Of a stretch of DNA of 64,000 nucleotides, positions 33,656 to 44,875 are shown piece after piece. Each line of letters begins with the position of its first letter. Position 1 is the first letter of the stretch. Location of the stretch: the NCBI GenBank assembly GCA_963971575.1, contig OZ020611.1, positions 202,168,419 to 202,232,418 of the forward strand, in the 5' to 3' direction. The position numbers and the translations under genes are program-made. Source of the stretch: Liopterus haemorrhoidalis (lineage: Eukaryota; Arthropoda; Insecta; Coleoptera; Dytiscidae). The notes under the pieces were generated by a model. That model did not search any database, was not told the origin of the DNA, and worked only from the letters and a program-made list of their open reading frames with translations.

Positions 33656-33766
33656 TTACAGTTTTTGTCCAGTAAATGGTCTTTTCTGTTGCATTTGGTC
33701 TACCAAAAGATTTAGTTGACGAATATAGCGCTCGGAATTAACCCTTTCTTCCTGTTCGAGGAGTTT
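33656..33766 (-). pseudogene. mariner transposase internal fragment
   Basis: On the - strand KLLEQEERVNSERYIRQLNL, then LVDQMQQKRPFTGQKL. This matches the segment of mariner transposases just before the second catalytic Asp (LLp.g.tiNs..Y..QL..L...l..KRP). Only about 36 residues remain, and repeat R copy 2 begins immediately to the right. Confidence 0.7.
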
Positions 33767-33769
33767 ATA

Positions 33770-34710
33770 CCGTCGGTATACCCTTATACCGTCATTTGGT
33801 CGTCTGTCTGTCTGTCTGTCTGTCTCTCTGTCTGTCTGTTCGGTAAAAATTGTAGCCAAACGGCTAAACCTAGAGAGTTGAAATTTGGCATGCTTATACA
33901 ACTCTTTGACCCGCACATAGGAAAAATACTAAAACATCTAAAAAATATATCCCCCTAAAAATATAAACAAATATGTGCTCATCGAAAAAAAATAATATTT
34001 TTTTATAATTCTGAGTAGGGTATCAAATGGAAGCCCTTGGTACGTGGATTAACGATCAAATTTTTATTTTTGCAAAATAAATTATTTTGAAGCGATTTTT
34101 GTAAGCACCCTGTAGCCCAGATGGTTTAAACTAAAAATCTGAAACAATTCTAAGTAATGTACATTGGTGTGAACCGGAATAGTACAACAGGAATTTTTGA
34201 TCAGATTATGTTTTTGGAAAAAAACGCATTTTTTGTGATTTTTTGCTAATAATGTACACAAGTTATAGCTTTGTAACACGCTACACTGGAACGTGTATGC
34301 TGGTGTAGTGGTTTTTGACGCTGGTTTTTCACCCAAGTAACTCGATCCGAAAGGGATCGAACCCTGCGAGAAGAGACAATATTATTTTTTGTTTTTTTTT
34401 TTTTTTTAATTTTTATATTGTTTAAATTATTTTTTCAAAATTCTAGTTATATTTTGACAAATGTTGCATTTAATTTTTAAAAGCTTAAATTTAATAACCA
34501 GTGGAAATTGTTTAAATTATAATTTAATTCTGTTTCAATGTACACGAAATCAGAGGGGAGGAACTTATAACAACCAATGGAAGCCATAGACGCAATTTTT
34601 AAAATTTTTAATGAACCTTGCTATATAAAAAAAAAAATACTGCACATATTTAGAAACCTAAATAATGGTATTAGGCGTTCGAATTAAAATTAACAAAAAA
34701 AAAAATTTTA
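33770..34710 (+). repeat. long dispersed repeat R, copy 2
   Basis: Same block order as the copy at 30250-31180, with a longer (CTGT)n run at 33808-33842, repeat D at 34155-34240 and the shared end TACTGCACATATTTAGAAAC. It has an extra TATAAACAAATATGTGCTCA block near 33962 that copy 1 lacks. Confidence 0.85.
34283..34372 (+). ncRNA. tRNA-like module in repeat R copy 2
   Basis: TGGTGTAGTGGTTTTTGACG is a good A box and GGGATCGAACCCTGCGAG a good B box, about 50 bases apart. It occupies the same place in repeat R as the module at 30748-30808 but the two differ over most of their length. Confidence 0.6.
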
Positions 34711-37700
34711 ATATAAAATTTGTTTTTGCATCCCAAAAGGGGAAACTTTTTAAGATCGCAGCGCCGTATGCGGCAAAGCTGGAACATTCGAAAGCCACAT
34801 TAAATTGTTATTCGTGTATTGTTTACATGGTGAAAATGAACATGAGTTGTATTTTTCCTGTTTTCCGAGCTTTTTTTAATTTAAAGGTAATCTACGATTT
34901 ACAAGATATGTAATAAAATACTATTCTAAAGAAAGTTCAAGGATATTTTTAGTTTTTCATTGTATTTTTAATTCTTTTTGACTGTCTGTCAATATAATAA
35001 CAACTAAAATATGGTAAATATATTAGTAAAAATTAATATCTCTGCCTGAAAAAGTAGAAGGGCCTTTTAATATATCAACTGATGATTTAGGCAAATTTTG
35101 GGTGCGATGAATGCTTTTTTTCAGTCTTTTTTTGGACGTAAAAAATCACTTTCCATAAAATGTAACGGGCAAACATGCATGCATTGGCTTGTATTTTTGC
35201 CCATTGTTAGTTTTTGAGTCCATAAAAACCTACGATCCACTTTCTCTCTGCCTCCAAACGTCGTTTCAATTGATATTTTTTTCGATTTAGGTTAGGTTAG
35301 GTAAATTATGGAATGTTTAAGAAGGATTTTTCATTATTCACGATTTACATTGCGGCACACAACAAAATTGATTGTTTTTTTTTTCCATGATACACAAAAA
35401 TAAAACACAAACAACAAAAAAACACGTATTTCTCCATTGAACAAAACAAAACAATGTGGCTTTCGTATCTTTCACAAATTGCCACCAGATGTCAGGGCGC
35501 TTAGGAAGTTTCCCCTAATAATCATAATTCACTTACTAAATACCTGCAAAACCCTGAAATGTGTGAAAATTCACACTTCACATCAATTTTTTTTATTTAG
35601 TATCAACTTCCAGGGGTCGATATGATATTGTTAGACGTCGTTTCGAACTGGGGGGTCGATGGAAAAAAGTCAATTACAAATCACTAATATATTGGCTAGT
35701 ACAATGGCACAGTTATATGTAGACATTTTAAATATTTCTGTAATATAACTTCAAAGAGTCCGCAATCAAATCGTTTCAAAGATATGAGCTACATTTAAAA
35801 AAATAATAATAATAATAAAATAGTGTGTGGTATAAAATTAACTTGTTTTATATAAGATATTTTACAACGGGAGTTCCACATTTCTCCCTTCCTACTCAAC
35901 ACAGACTTCTTATCTTTTTATATATATTTTTTTTTCATTTCTTTAACGTTTTTTTATATATATATTTTTGTTAAACATTTAAAAAAAAAATCACAAAAGC
36001 GTATTTTTGTTTGTCCTATATTTTGTTTGTCCCATTAATTACATAATAGCAAAAGAAAGGGGTTAAAATATACTATTTTTATATTTTCAATACTCCATTG
36101 GTATTTTACGCACATGAATAGCGTATTCAGTTTTTTTTCCTATTATAAAAATATGTATTTGGTAAAATTGAAAATATGCTGTCAGTCAATGTAACATGAC
36201 TTTCATATTTTGTTACTTGTTATTCAAAAGCAAACTTGAACTTCCCGAAACATCTGATTTTACATTTATAAAATTCCAGCATACTCCGACATTATTTTCT
36301 TATTTTGTTTTACATCAACTCAAAAATTCAAAAATTGTTTGTCAAGTTATGACGTTGACGATAATGTAATAGCATAGTGCAACAATAAAAGCTCTGTTAA
36401 GAAAATAGTATCATGCAATCACATTATGTTCTTGTTTTTAATAAATATTTTACACGTTAAGCACGTCAACTTGCGACGTGTCATATTTAATTTAGTTGGT
36501 TTTCTGGAAATGTTACAAGAGGGAAAAATAGCACGTTCTGTAAAAGAAACAATTTATTACGTTTTTTGTTCATTTGTGGATTTTTTACTTTGTTAGTCCG
36601 AGACAATTATAGGTTGCGTCAGCAAGAAACCTCCCCGGATTAAATGAGAGGTTCTCAACATTTGCTGGATCAACAAATGTACTCTGCAATCTAAAAAGAG
36701 GTAGTTTAACTGCGTCAGAAAGAAACTTCTTCAAATTAACCGAGAGCTTCCTTAATTTTTTTAATTCAATGACGCGAACTACAATCAGATAACATTTCGC
36801 GACACAAGTTTTTCTTTGCGATACAGATTTTCGGCGGTTGGTCGTACTAGTTTGACTGTTTCATATTTATCAAGGGATTTATCAATTATATTTTATAAAA
36901 TTTGCAGGTTATTTTACCAATTTTACTAGTTTTATGAAATAAAATGTTTAGTGTCATAATAAAACTCTTTACACACTCGGGTCAGTTTCATAACAACTGT
37001 GTTATAAATGCAAAATAGAACAATTTATTTACTTGAACTATTTACTATATTTACTTTAAATATATGATTAGTTTTGCGAAATATTTTCTTGTTCTTTGAA
37101 CTTTTCTGTTTCACGAATTTTTTTTACGATCTGCGACTGAGAATGGTTGGCAATCGCTGTTCTATAATACTAAATGGTAGTAGGACCATTTATAGCCTCT
37201 GGCCATCGTCTTGTGTCTATTTTCTTTTTTAAACAGATGTTTTTTATTTTGCTGTATTTATGTTTTAATTACGCCTAACAATTATTATAACATTAAATAA
37301 GACCAATGAGCCATTACTATTTCAAGAGACCCGAATAAACCAAGATCAAATTATAACTATCGTGCCAAATATAAAAAATATGTCGTGATGTGATCATTCA
37401 TAAAAATAAACATGGCAGCTGCTAATACTAATTCTGTCCAATTATAAAATAATCTCGATTAACCAAAGATTGTGTTACATGCTGCTGATCAGATGAATTC
37501 AAGATCTCGCAGCAGAAAGGTAAATCAAGTACCTTAGTCCCTTTACAGTAACATTTAGTCGTTTGTAGTTGTTGGTACGTCTAGATGTATTTTGTATTTT
37601 TGTTATCAACAATAAAATAAAAATTACTATACTGTAAATAGCAGTCCTAATACAGTATTGTAATTTTGTTGTTTTTATTGTTGGTATTAGGATTTGAAAC

Positions 37701-38000
37701 TTTTGAATGTAGCATTTTTGAAGTAAACCTTTTTTGTCTTGTAAACTGTATAATACTAAAATTGAAAAATAAAAATAATTGTAATACTTAATTCAACAAG
37801 CCAAAAGTATCCTAACCAAATCTAATCCTCTTCATCACTTTTTTTTGTAGATTAGAAAACAGCAATACCATGCATATTATTTTATTGTTTTAACAGCAAC
37901 AGGGTATTGTGCTACATAATGCCAAAACTATTGCTACACAAGATTTTAAAGCGTGTCGAAAAAATTGTGTAGTGATCAGTTCTTTTCAGTCCATATATTT
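34711..38000. other. AT-rich DNA, no gene seen
   Basis: Contains three tandem TTAGG units (35288-35302), a short (AAT)n run near 35805, the second copy of the block at 31990-32100, and two similar GCGTCAG(C/A)AAGAAAC words near 36617 and 36713. At 37140-37170 GAGAATGGTTGGCAATCGCT resembles an inverted hAT tip without a partner. Confidence 0.4.
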
Positions 38001-38004
38001 CTAG

Positions 38005-39190
38005 TCCAATCGTAAATACTGTCACAAAATTTTAAATGAAATTCAATAAGATGCTTAAAGATATTTTAATTTACTTTTGGTACATAATACATAAATGTAT
38101 TTTTAACAAGAAACACCAATCAGTTTTTAAATTGACCATCTCTAGTCTTTACACAGCTCATAAGTCTCCACGGCCGCTCGTCAATAGAATTACGAAGAAT
38201 TTCTATAGGAAACCCTCCGCTGCCTGCACCAGGGAGTGCTTCAAACTATTATTATTAGGGTGTCTTTTCTTGCAGGCCATGTCTTAAAGCACGGACTACA
38301 AATTGTAGGGGGATGAGGTCAGGCCTGCTAGACGGCTAAGTAGCAGAAGAAATGAAGTCCGATACATTGCTTTCAAGCCATTGCTTCGTAGTTTTTGCCT
38401 TATGTCTGATTCTATTCGCGCTGAATCTTGCTGGAAACTATACTGGTGTCCAGCGAAGAAGAAGTTGTTCAGTTGTTTAACTATCGGCTTCAACATGGTT
38501 TCCTGGTTGATGTTAATCGATGTTTTTACCTTATTCTCGTAAAATTGAAGCTTATTGGTACCGTCATAGCTCATGCCCTACCAAACCATAACTGAAGCAA
38601 GTTAATGGCCTCTTAGAATCCTCGGTATTTTTTCACGAGCTTCTATTAAACTTATAACATATACCCTGTCTTTCTGGCGGTTGAAAACCTCTTCAATATT
38701 AAAAATATTATCTTCAGCGAAAAAAATTCTCCTGTGCCTGTAGTCTACGTAACGCTTAAGTAACCGCATTACCTAGATTATCCTTCGATGTTCAAGTTCC
38801 GGTGTGAGGAAGTGCCCTACATCTCGTCGGCAAGCTGGCACCCCTAGATTACTTTTAAGCACGCGAGACGTTGGCATTTCTTCAGTTCAACAACTATAAC
38901 TATTTGTCTTCTCCCCGGGTTCCTGCGAATACGAGCCCTTCCCGCTTTTACCAGATTTTCTGACCTAACGTGCGCGGACGTTCCAATCTGGGCCGGTCAT
39001 CAAGAGACTTAATAAATCTTTGAATATTGCGATAGTGAAATCTTCTAGAGATTTTTAACTTCATAAGCGTGTTGAAAATGTCAGATGCTGACTTACCATT
39101 ATCGCCCAACTTCTTCACAGAATTTTAGTAAAATAACTCTCATGCCTACTTTCATACTTTAAATATTTTCTAACAATAAAGAAGTCGGCA
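38005..39190 (-). pseudogene. mariner-like element with decayed transposase
   Basis: The - strand carries in order RARIRRNPGRRQ near 38930, ENIFNIEEVFNRQKDRVY-like text near 38690, MSYDGTNKLQFYENKVKTSI at 38574, MLKPIVKQLNNFFFAGHQYS and FQQDSARIE near 38430, followed by the C-terminal part. This order matches a mariner-related DDE transposase: SDEk.F.iee.fN.qNdRvya, vMVWggiSydGktkLhF...gvKt, FQQDsAPaH. Multiple stops and frameshifts break it, and the second-Asp motif reads DSARIE instead of DSAPAH. The 3' end is shared with 14780-14985. Confidence 0.8.
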
Positions 39191-39239
39191 GTAAACCGCT
39201 CATAAGAAGTTTGTGTCAGTATTTATGGTAAAACAAGGT

Positions 39240-39840
39240 ATGTATGTACAGATAGCGACTGTTTTACGGCTGGCACCGATTCACGCTTCATCTTCCCCAG
39301 ACGAAGCTGTTTGCCTATTCATTCTCTCTTTCCTCATCACCTTCCATGCAACTCAGGTTGTCCAGCTTCTTGTTGGTCGCTTTAGCTTTTTGTACGCTTA
39401 TCAATCCATTCTTAGATCTTCTTGAACTATTGGTTATATTGCATACGCTGGAAGTGCCCAAGCATCATACTCTATTTTGTTATGATAAGATTTTCAATGT
39501 TCCTAGTTGCTTTTATGGTATAATTTGGAACGTCCTCTAATTTGGAGATACCGTAACACCCCAAAAGTCCAACTCTATGGCTCTCAAACGAGATTTGTTC
39601 ATTTTTATGTCTGTTTCTTTCTCATATGTCTTATCCATTGGTACAGATGCAACAATCGTCTTATAGATAGCCATTTTAATTTTCTTCGTTGTCGTTCCAC
39701 AACATTTATTATAATTCCTTGATGACACACTTTTCATATCGTGTTTTAATACTATTTATATCATCCTTTTTGTTCTGTTTGATAGGATGGTGTCTAGGTA
39801 TTTGAACGACTATCAGTTTCCAATGTTGTATTAATTTTGA
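39240..39840 (-). pseudogene. LINE reverse transcriptase C-terminal fragment
   Basis: On the - strand the text includes FKYLGHHPIKQNKKDDINSI near 39790, then MAIYKTIVASVPMDKTYEKE, KMNKSRLRAIELDFWGVTVS and TKNIENLIITK-like text. It follows the order FkYLG......g....ei..Ri, l..iyk.iv.Pv..Yg.Et, rlra.EmdflRr...isr..ri of insect non-LTR elements. Stops and frameshifts occur throughout. Confidence 0.72.
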
Positions 39841-41185
39841 GGTATTTTCGATACTTACCGGCAACGAAATATTCTGAATATTTATAACCAGTCTTTTTCT
39901 TTCTTTTCTTTTAGTTTCAGCACCATCTGCGAATAATAGGCTGTAAAATAGATTATCTTCAATATTTATACCTATATTACAGCATTTGCATCTCCAGGTT
40001 TTCCTCGATATACAGATTAAACAGTGTATATATAATGCGGCATAGATACGTGAAAAGTGAACTATGTTGCCACGTTAGATGCAGCCGGATCTAATGTATT
40101 ATGGATTACGAACACGTACGCGAAATTTCCTCTCTTGTTTATGTCTTACCTAATGAACAGACCTCTATTATATCACTTAGCTACCCTGTATAGGTCCTAT
40201 GATTTTTTTATTTTTTTAAATTTTTCATATCTCTGAATTCACTCACGTATCGTTCTATTAAAAGTCGAATTAATTCAATCTGTATATTTCTATTGGGTGC
40301 AGACTTGAATACAGCTTTGTCTGCTTTAATTTATTTATTACTTAATTATCAACTTAATTAATACTTAATAAATTAAATTAGTACTTTAAAGTGAGTAGGT
40401 GTTTATATAGGAATAATTGCTCGGTCGAAATATCGCGCCTGTCCTGTGACTGCCATTTAATAAAGATACAGAAAAGTTATTCTTCTTACCCTATACGTTA
40501 CATAGATCTTGAAAACCTATATATTAACTGCGTTATGCAAAACATTGCCTTAAATATTAAATGAACCTTTACTCATAATTTGAACATCATATCGTAGAAC
40601 AGATTTATAAATTTCATTATTTCAACACATTCTCTGAAGTTCTTTGCGAACATGAAGTATTGAGACAAAGGTTTTATTAAATCCAACTTTTAGTTGCAGC
40701 GCTCTTGGTAGAATTAAATTTGCTAGTAAATTTAATCAACATATTAATTTCATTTAGTACTAAACTCGAACAAACCTGTAGTTGGATATATGATTTCATG
40801 TTGTTTTCAAAATTATACTTGATATTTATACAAACATTTGTACGCTAGTTTGTAATATAATATGTTTTATTCAAATTTTCTTAACAAAACATAAACTATA
40901 ATCTAAACATAGGTAGCATTTGATTATACAAGGTGTAAATTAATAATATCGACAAATTTGTATACAGGACGATAGTAGTTTAGCATAATGAGGTCTTCAT
41001 ATTTTCAGTAGGAACTCATGTAGGTAGGCAAACAAACGTATATATTTTGTTTTAGTTATCAAATGTTGTAGTTTAACCACAAACTTCAATACAAACGCCA
41101 TTTGTTCGAATATTATTTATTGAAAAAGCACTTGAGATTATGTTCCGTTTCTTTTTACTACAACGAATAGGTACCTGTCAGCAAT
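39841..41185. other. nothing recognised
   Basis: AT-rich, without coding motifs, element ends or tRNA-like boxes. Confidence 0.4.
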
Positions 41186-41189
41186 ATCC

Positions 41190-41450
41190 GCGAGCGTATC
41201 ATCGTCGGCTCTACAGCTGCAGCTGAACCTTTGCCTTTTTTAGGATATTTATCATTCTACTTTGTTTTGCACGACCGTCCACCAGTTTCTTAATCCGGCA
41301 ACTTTGATGAGTTCTTTCATTGCACCTTGTCTAGAGTAACTTTCCTACTTTGTGCTTTCCAGTTGGTAGAACTTCCAGCAAGTCCGCGTAGACCTGCTCT
41401 TGTCTGTCTTTTCAATGTGTCCAAGGAGATAATGAATCCTTATGTATTGT
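41190..41450 (-). pseudogene. LINE 3'-end fragment (weak)
   Basis: On the - strand with frame changes, HIEKTDKSRSTRTCW and KELIKVAGLRNWWTVVQNKV resemble the extreme C-terminus of non-LTR reverse transcriptases (GHv.Rm.......w.dgv..dl..lgvrnWw..a.dR..W). The conserved Arg-rich segment is hard to follow, so the call is weak. Confidence 0.5.
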
Positions 41451-41599
41451 GATATGTTTACATCATTAAAGGATTCATGCAACTCGAAGTTGTAGCGTCT
41501 TCTATATAAATAGTTTTCCTTTTTGCAGTGCCAGCGTTAGATGGGTTGAAAGTGTTATCCGGGAACCAGCCCCGCTGTTTTTTAATTATCCTTTTTTTT

Positions 41600-41750
41600 C
41601 ATTTCGATCCGTCTTTCTTTTTGCTCATCACTTCGGTTCGATTCGTTTTTTTTTCTCATCACTTCGATCCGCCTTCCTTCTTTTTTTATTTAGCTCATCA
41701 CTTTGATTCGACTTTTTTATTGCTCATCACTTCGGTTCGTTTTTTTTGTT
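41600..41750. repeat. imperfect tandem repeat, 26-40 bp units
   Basis: Five units each start CATCACTTCGRTTCG (first unit CATTTCGATCCG) and continue with a T-rich stretch of variable length: starts near 41600, 41626, 41656, 41696 and 41725. Confidence 0.85.
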
Positions 41751-41934
41751 TTTTTGTATTTCCGATTTTTTAGTTTGAACGGGTTCAGATAAAGTAACAC
41801 GCTGGCACTGACTTAATGGGTCCATTGTAGGTCGATTTATCTATTGTGGGTTTAATATTTACTGCCCGCTTTTGTAATTTTTGTGAGGCAAAATTTCCTT
41901 GCCACTAATATTTAGATTTAAAAAGAATTAAAAT

Positions 41935-42500
41935 TTAAGATTTCACTAAATGCTCCAAGGTTTTCTCTTCTTCCGGGCACATTCTACATGTCCTGTCCTC
42001 TGGCTTTGCCCAGTATCTGTTGTTCATTTCTTCGTTGCCGCATCTTAACCTCGCTATACTCCTGACTCTACCCCTCGATCTTACTCTTTTCCCCTTCAGG
42101 TATCTCGGTATTCCTATCACTCTTATTTCTTTATGTCTTTTTCCACTCGATGATTTTTCTGTTCCTGTTTTTCCTTATTCCTCCTCAATTCTTCTACTAT
42201 ATTTATTCTTGCTCTTTCTCTCTCACTCTGCTTCTCTTATGTCCATTCGACATCTCCAAGAGTAATTTTTTCTTGTCCCTCCCCATGCCGACAATTTGCC
42301 TGCCTTTTTGTTCTTTCTTCGTTATTTCTTCCCAGCATTCCCTTATTATTTTTCTATTCTCTTCCTTTCTGACTTTCTCCACATATGTCACTCCCCTCGC
42401 TCCGGTATCCACTCTCAGCTTTTCCCTCTTCATTTCTTCTCTCACAGTATATCCTGGTGTCGCTCCTTTTTTAAAGTTTGTTCTTTTTAAACAAACTATT
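41935..42500 (-). pseudogene. Jockey/CR1-type LINE C-terminal, zinc-knuckle end
   Basis: On the - strand MREEMKREKLRVDTGARGVT and RKIIRECWEEITKKEQKGRQ lead, after frame changes, to GIPRYLKGKRVRSRGRVRSI, ARLRCGNEEMNNRYW and RTCRMCPEEEKTLEHLV. The end matches the C-terminal CxxC...H tail of insect Jockey-like elements (iaRfRcGnE....rYW....r.CR.C....Et.eHl...C). The highly charged upstream part is the lysine/glutamate-rich linker seen in such elements. Truncated, several frames. Confidence 0.82.
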
Positions 42501-42784
42501 TTTTGTTGAGTTGTATGTATGTTTCAAAGATTATTACGTACTTCTCCGTAGCCGCACAGCCCTTGTAGGTTTTAGTCAATTTTACACTTATTTATTTATT
42601 TTTGTCTTTTATCAGTTCATCATACAGATACGTATTTAAAAAATAATACAGCTCAAAGGTATTTTGTCTCACAAATTTTAGTTTTGGATGTTTTTAATAC
42701 AGCCTGAAGATCATTGTTTTGGGCGATAAAAAAAGGGTTTTAAATTCTTTGATGATTGCTCATTTCACATTAGTAGTCTTTGTC

Positions 42785-42967
42785 CTTGTTCTCCTCCTCA
42801 AGTCCAGATCCTTCCTAGATTTCATCATTTTCCTTTCAGTTGACGTGCTCTTACCATAGTAATCGGTTTTGTCGAAAATTATCCGATGTAGGGGCTACTT
42901 TAAAGTTACCTCGAATAAGCTTGTTCTTGATTTTATCAAGTCTGGTCACGCCTCCAGACCCTCTGAT
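42785..42967 (-). pseudogene. LINE C-terminal fragment
   Basis: On the - strand RGSGGVTRLDKIKNKLIRGN, FKVAPTSDNFRQNRLLW and YGKSTS resemble the gvTrlDriRNe.iRgslkvapi.dkmre.RLrWfGHv motif of non-LTR reverse transcriptases. The upstream part is cut off exactly where the hairpin element at 42968 starts. Confidence 0.8.
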
Positions 42968-43206
42968 GCTGGCTGAACACATTGGCCGAGTCGGCACGAA
43001 ACAGCATGAATTCTTGCGTGTAGATGCTTCGTTCGCCTCGCTTCGTCCTGTTTTGCTATCTTGCGCCATCGCTCCGTATTGTGTCGGTTTTTATCAAAGG
43101 ATACAAATGCCGAACGCAAGCGGCTGTCCGAAGCGAGGCGAACGAAGCCGCTACACGTTCGGATTCATCCTGTTTCGCGTAGACTCGGTTAATGTGTGGA
43201 GCCGGC
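42968..43206. mobile_element. GC-rich hairpin (foldback) MITE
   Basis: The left part (GCTGGCTGAACACATTGGCC, GAGTCGGCACGAAACAGCAT, GCTTCGTTCGCCTCGCTTCG) pairs with the right part read backwards (GCCGGCTCCACACATTAACC, GAGTCTACGCGAAACAGGAT, GCTTCGTTCGCCTCGCTTCG). The arms are about 80 bp with scattered mismatches and an ~80-bp loop. Unlike most of the window it is GC-rich. It truncates a LINE fragment on its left, which fits an insertion, but no target duplication was identified. Confidence 0.75.
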
Positions 43207-43742
43207 ATAAGAGTACACAAAGCTGTTGCTGCTGCAAGTTCTACGTCTCTCATCGTGCTATAAGTCTGAACAATGACTGAGCGTATCGCGAGTCTTGAGA
43301 AGCATGTGGACGCTGCACTCGTATCGTCATCGTTTACCGAGCGCTTCGTCCGAGCCGCTTGGACGAGCGTGTGGAGTTAACATAAGCTTTACCATCTCTG
43401 CTACATGCAGCAAAATATCCCTAGCCAAATTTTGTGTGTACATTTTTCTTTCAGATTTTCCATTTCCATGAATTGCATCAAGATTTTCCATCATTCTCCA
43501 TTCTATTCCTAACTCAAACTAAGAAACAAACTAAAAATGTTCTTAATGAAGCCTTAACAATATAAAAGATTAACTAAATATTTACTGAAGCACTCAAATA
43601 ATAAATTAAAGCCTCCTTCAATTTAAACAAACAAATTATACATTTACAACATGTTTTCCCTCTATTTTACAGTTAGAAACTTTTCATCCTTGTTTCTGAA
43701 TCTTGAGTTCAGTTGAGTTGAGTTGTTTATTTTGTTATGTAG
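43207..43742. other. upstream flank of the AIP3-gene exon
   Basis: No gene was recognised. A GC-rich patch continues to about 43380. The last bases TTTATTTTGTTATGTAG form a pyrimidine-rich tract and acceptor for the exon at 43743. Confidence 0.5.
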
Positions 43743-43914
43743 GGTCCGATTCCCCGCGGCTACCCACCACCGTCCTCGGCGATGCTTTTCGACGATGATC
43801 CGGGGATAATGTCAGAGGTGGAAACAAGCTCAACGGGCTTCAGGCGTGGAGGGAAACAACGTAGTTCTCTGCCCGTTGTTAGGACACCTAGCAAGACACT
43901 TGAGAGACCACTAG
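43743..43914 (+). CDS. AIP3-domain coiled-coil protein (SRCIN1/sickle tail family), exon a
   Basis: A 172-nt internal exon between TTATGTAG and GTAAGG. It encodes GPIPRGYPPPSSAMLFDDDP, GIMSEVETSSTGFRRGGKQR and SSLPVVRTPSKTLERPLG, ending after the first base of a codon (phase 1). The protein belongs to the family of vertebrate SRCIN1 (p140Cap) and KIAA1217/sickle tail. Insect members are named coiled-coil proteins (AGAP005037-like in Anopheles, from memory). Family members are cytoskeleton-linked scaffolds around actin, Src signalling and cell junctions. The basic, Ser/Pro-rich stretch precedes the AIP3-type domain in insect members. The exon is far less AT-rich than its surroundings. The start codon is not decided: an in-frame ATG at 43782 exists, but the open frame and the good acceptor suggest an internal exon with earlier exons upstream. 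Confidence 0.9.
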
Positions 43915-44654
43915 GTAAGGATGTTGGGAATTTAATTTTGTTTGCAAATATTTGTTAGTAAAGTTACTAAAGTGTAAGAATAATGTGTTAGTAAGTAGGT
44001 GGTATGTAAAAAGTTGAATTTGACTGCAGAACATGGAATTTTTAATACTGAGTGAAGCCGTTTGGTAACCATATTTTTTAGCTTTATTATTGACACAATA
44101 AGAAAACTAAAAATTAAAAATGTAAATAAAGAACCAAGTACAGAGACACGGGTTCAAATTCCAGACTCCTCTTCGAAAATTTTCTCTTCCGATATTATGC
44201 AATCAGCTCATGAGTCGACTCAGCTTGCGAAATTTTCACACATTTCAGGGTTTTGTAAGTATTTAACAAGTGACAACAAATTGGGTATATATAAAAATCA
44301 TAAAATCCTTTTTGAAAAAATAATCCACATACTTCCATCTAGAAACTTACAAGCGTACTTAATTATGAGATTCATCAGTACAGCTACTCAGTTCTTCAGT
44401 TGTTTAAATATTGCTACCACGGTATTGCATAAAATTTGATAGATCAAATATTCCTTTTGTACTATTCCGGTGAATATTAATTACTCATACTTTTTCCAGA
44501 TTTTTATATTACCCCCTCCCCCTGGTCAACAGGTTTGACGGTGTGGAATAAAAGTTTTTTATAAAATTTTTGACAAGAATCATGAAAATAAAAAAATTAA
44601 AAAATCATTTCATTTTAATTCATATTTAATACCACAAAAAAAAATTTATAACGA

Positions 44655-44760
44655 CACGAAAAATTTCGATATTTTTCGAAAAACTAATCTGATCAAAATT
44701 TCCTGTTGAACTATTTCGGTTCCCATCAAAGTACATTGTTGAGAAATATTTCTGATTTTC
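44655..44760 (-). repeat. dispersed repeat D, copy 5
   Basis: On the - strand GTACTTTGATGGGAACCGAA, ATAGTTCAACAGGAAATTTT, GATCAGATTAGTTTTTCGAA, AAATATCG. Of all the copies this is closest to the block at 11740-11850. Confidence 0.75.
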
Positions 44761-44875
44761 AGACCAACCCTTATAGGAAGTAAGGTAGTGTACAAAACTT
44801 ATGAAACATTTTTGACGAAAATCTCATTTTATTTTTCAAAAATAATAATTTGGTTATTTATCCATTCATTTAGAG

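Noticed and set aside
37140..37175. hAT-like tip GAGAATGGTTGGCAATCGCT.
   Set aside because: No partner end and no 8-bp duplication were found.
42020..42509. Three overlapping + strand open frames of 64-119 codons.
   Set aside because: They are shadows of the LINE coding text on the opposite strand; composition is Leu/Ser/Phe-rich with no domain.
42840..43280. 146-codon + strand open frame over the GC-rich hairpin.
   Set aside because: It spans a LINE fragment read backwards plus both hairpin arms; the open frame follows from the GC-rich inverted repeat, not from a gene.
43782..43914. ATG at 43782 as the true start of the AIP3-domain protein.
   Set aside because: The frame is open back to a good acceptor at 43742 and encodes a Pro-rich text like that of internal exons; an internal exon is more likely, though a start here cannot be excluded.
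44062..44439. 125-codon + strand open frame as a host exon.
   Set aside because: It starts 150 bases after an exon donor, has no recognised domain and no well-supported splice sites; kept only as a note within the intron entry.
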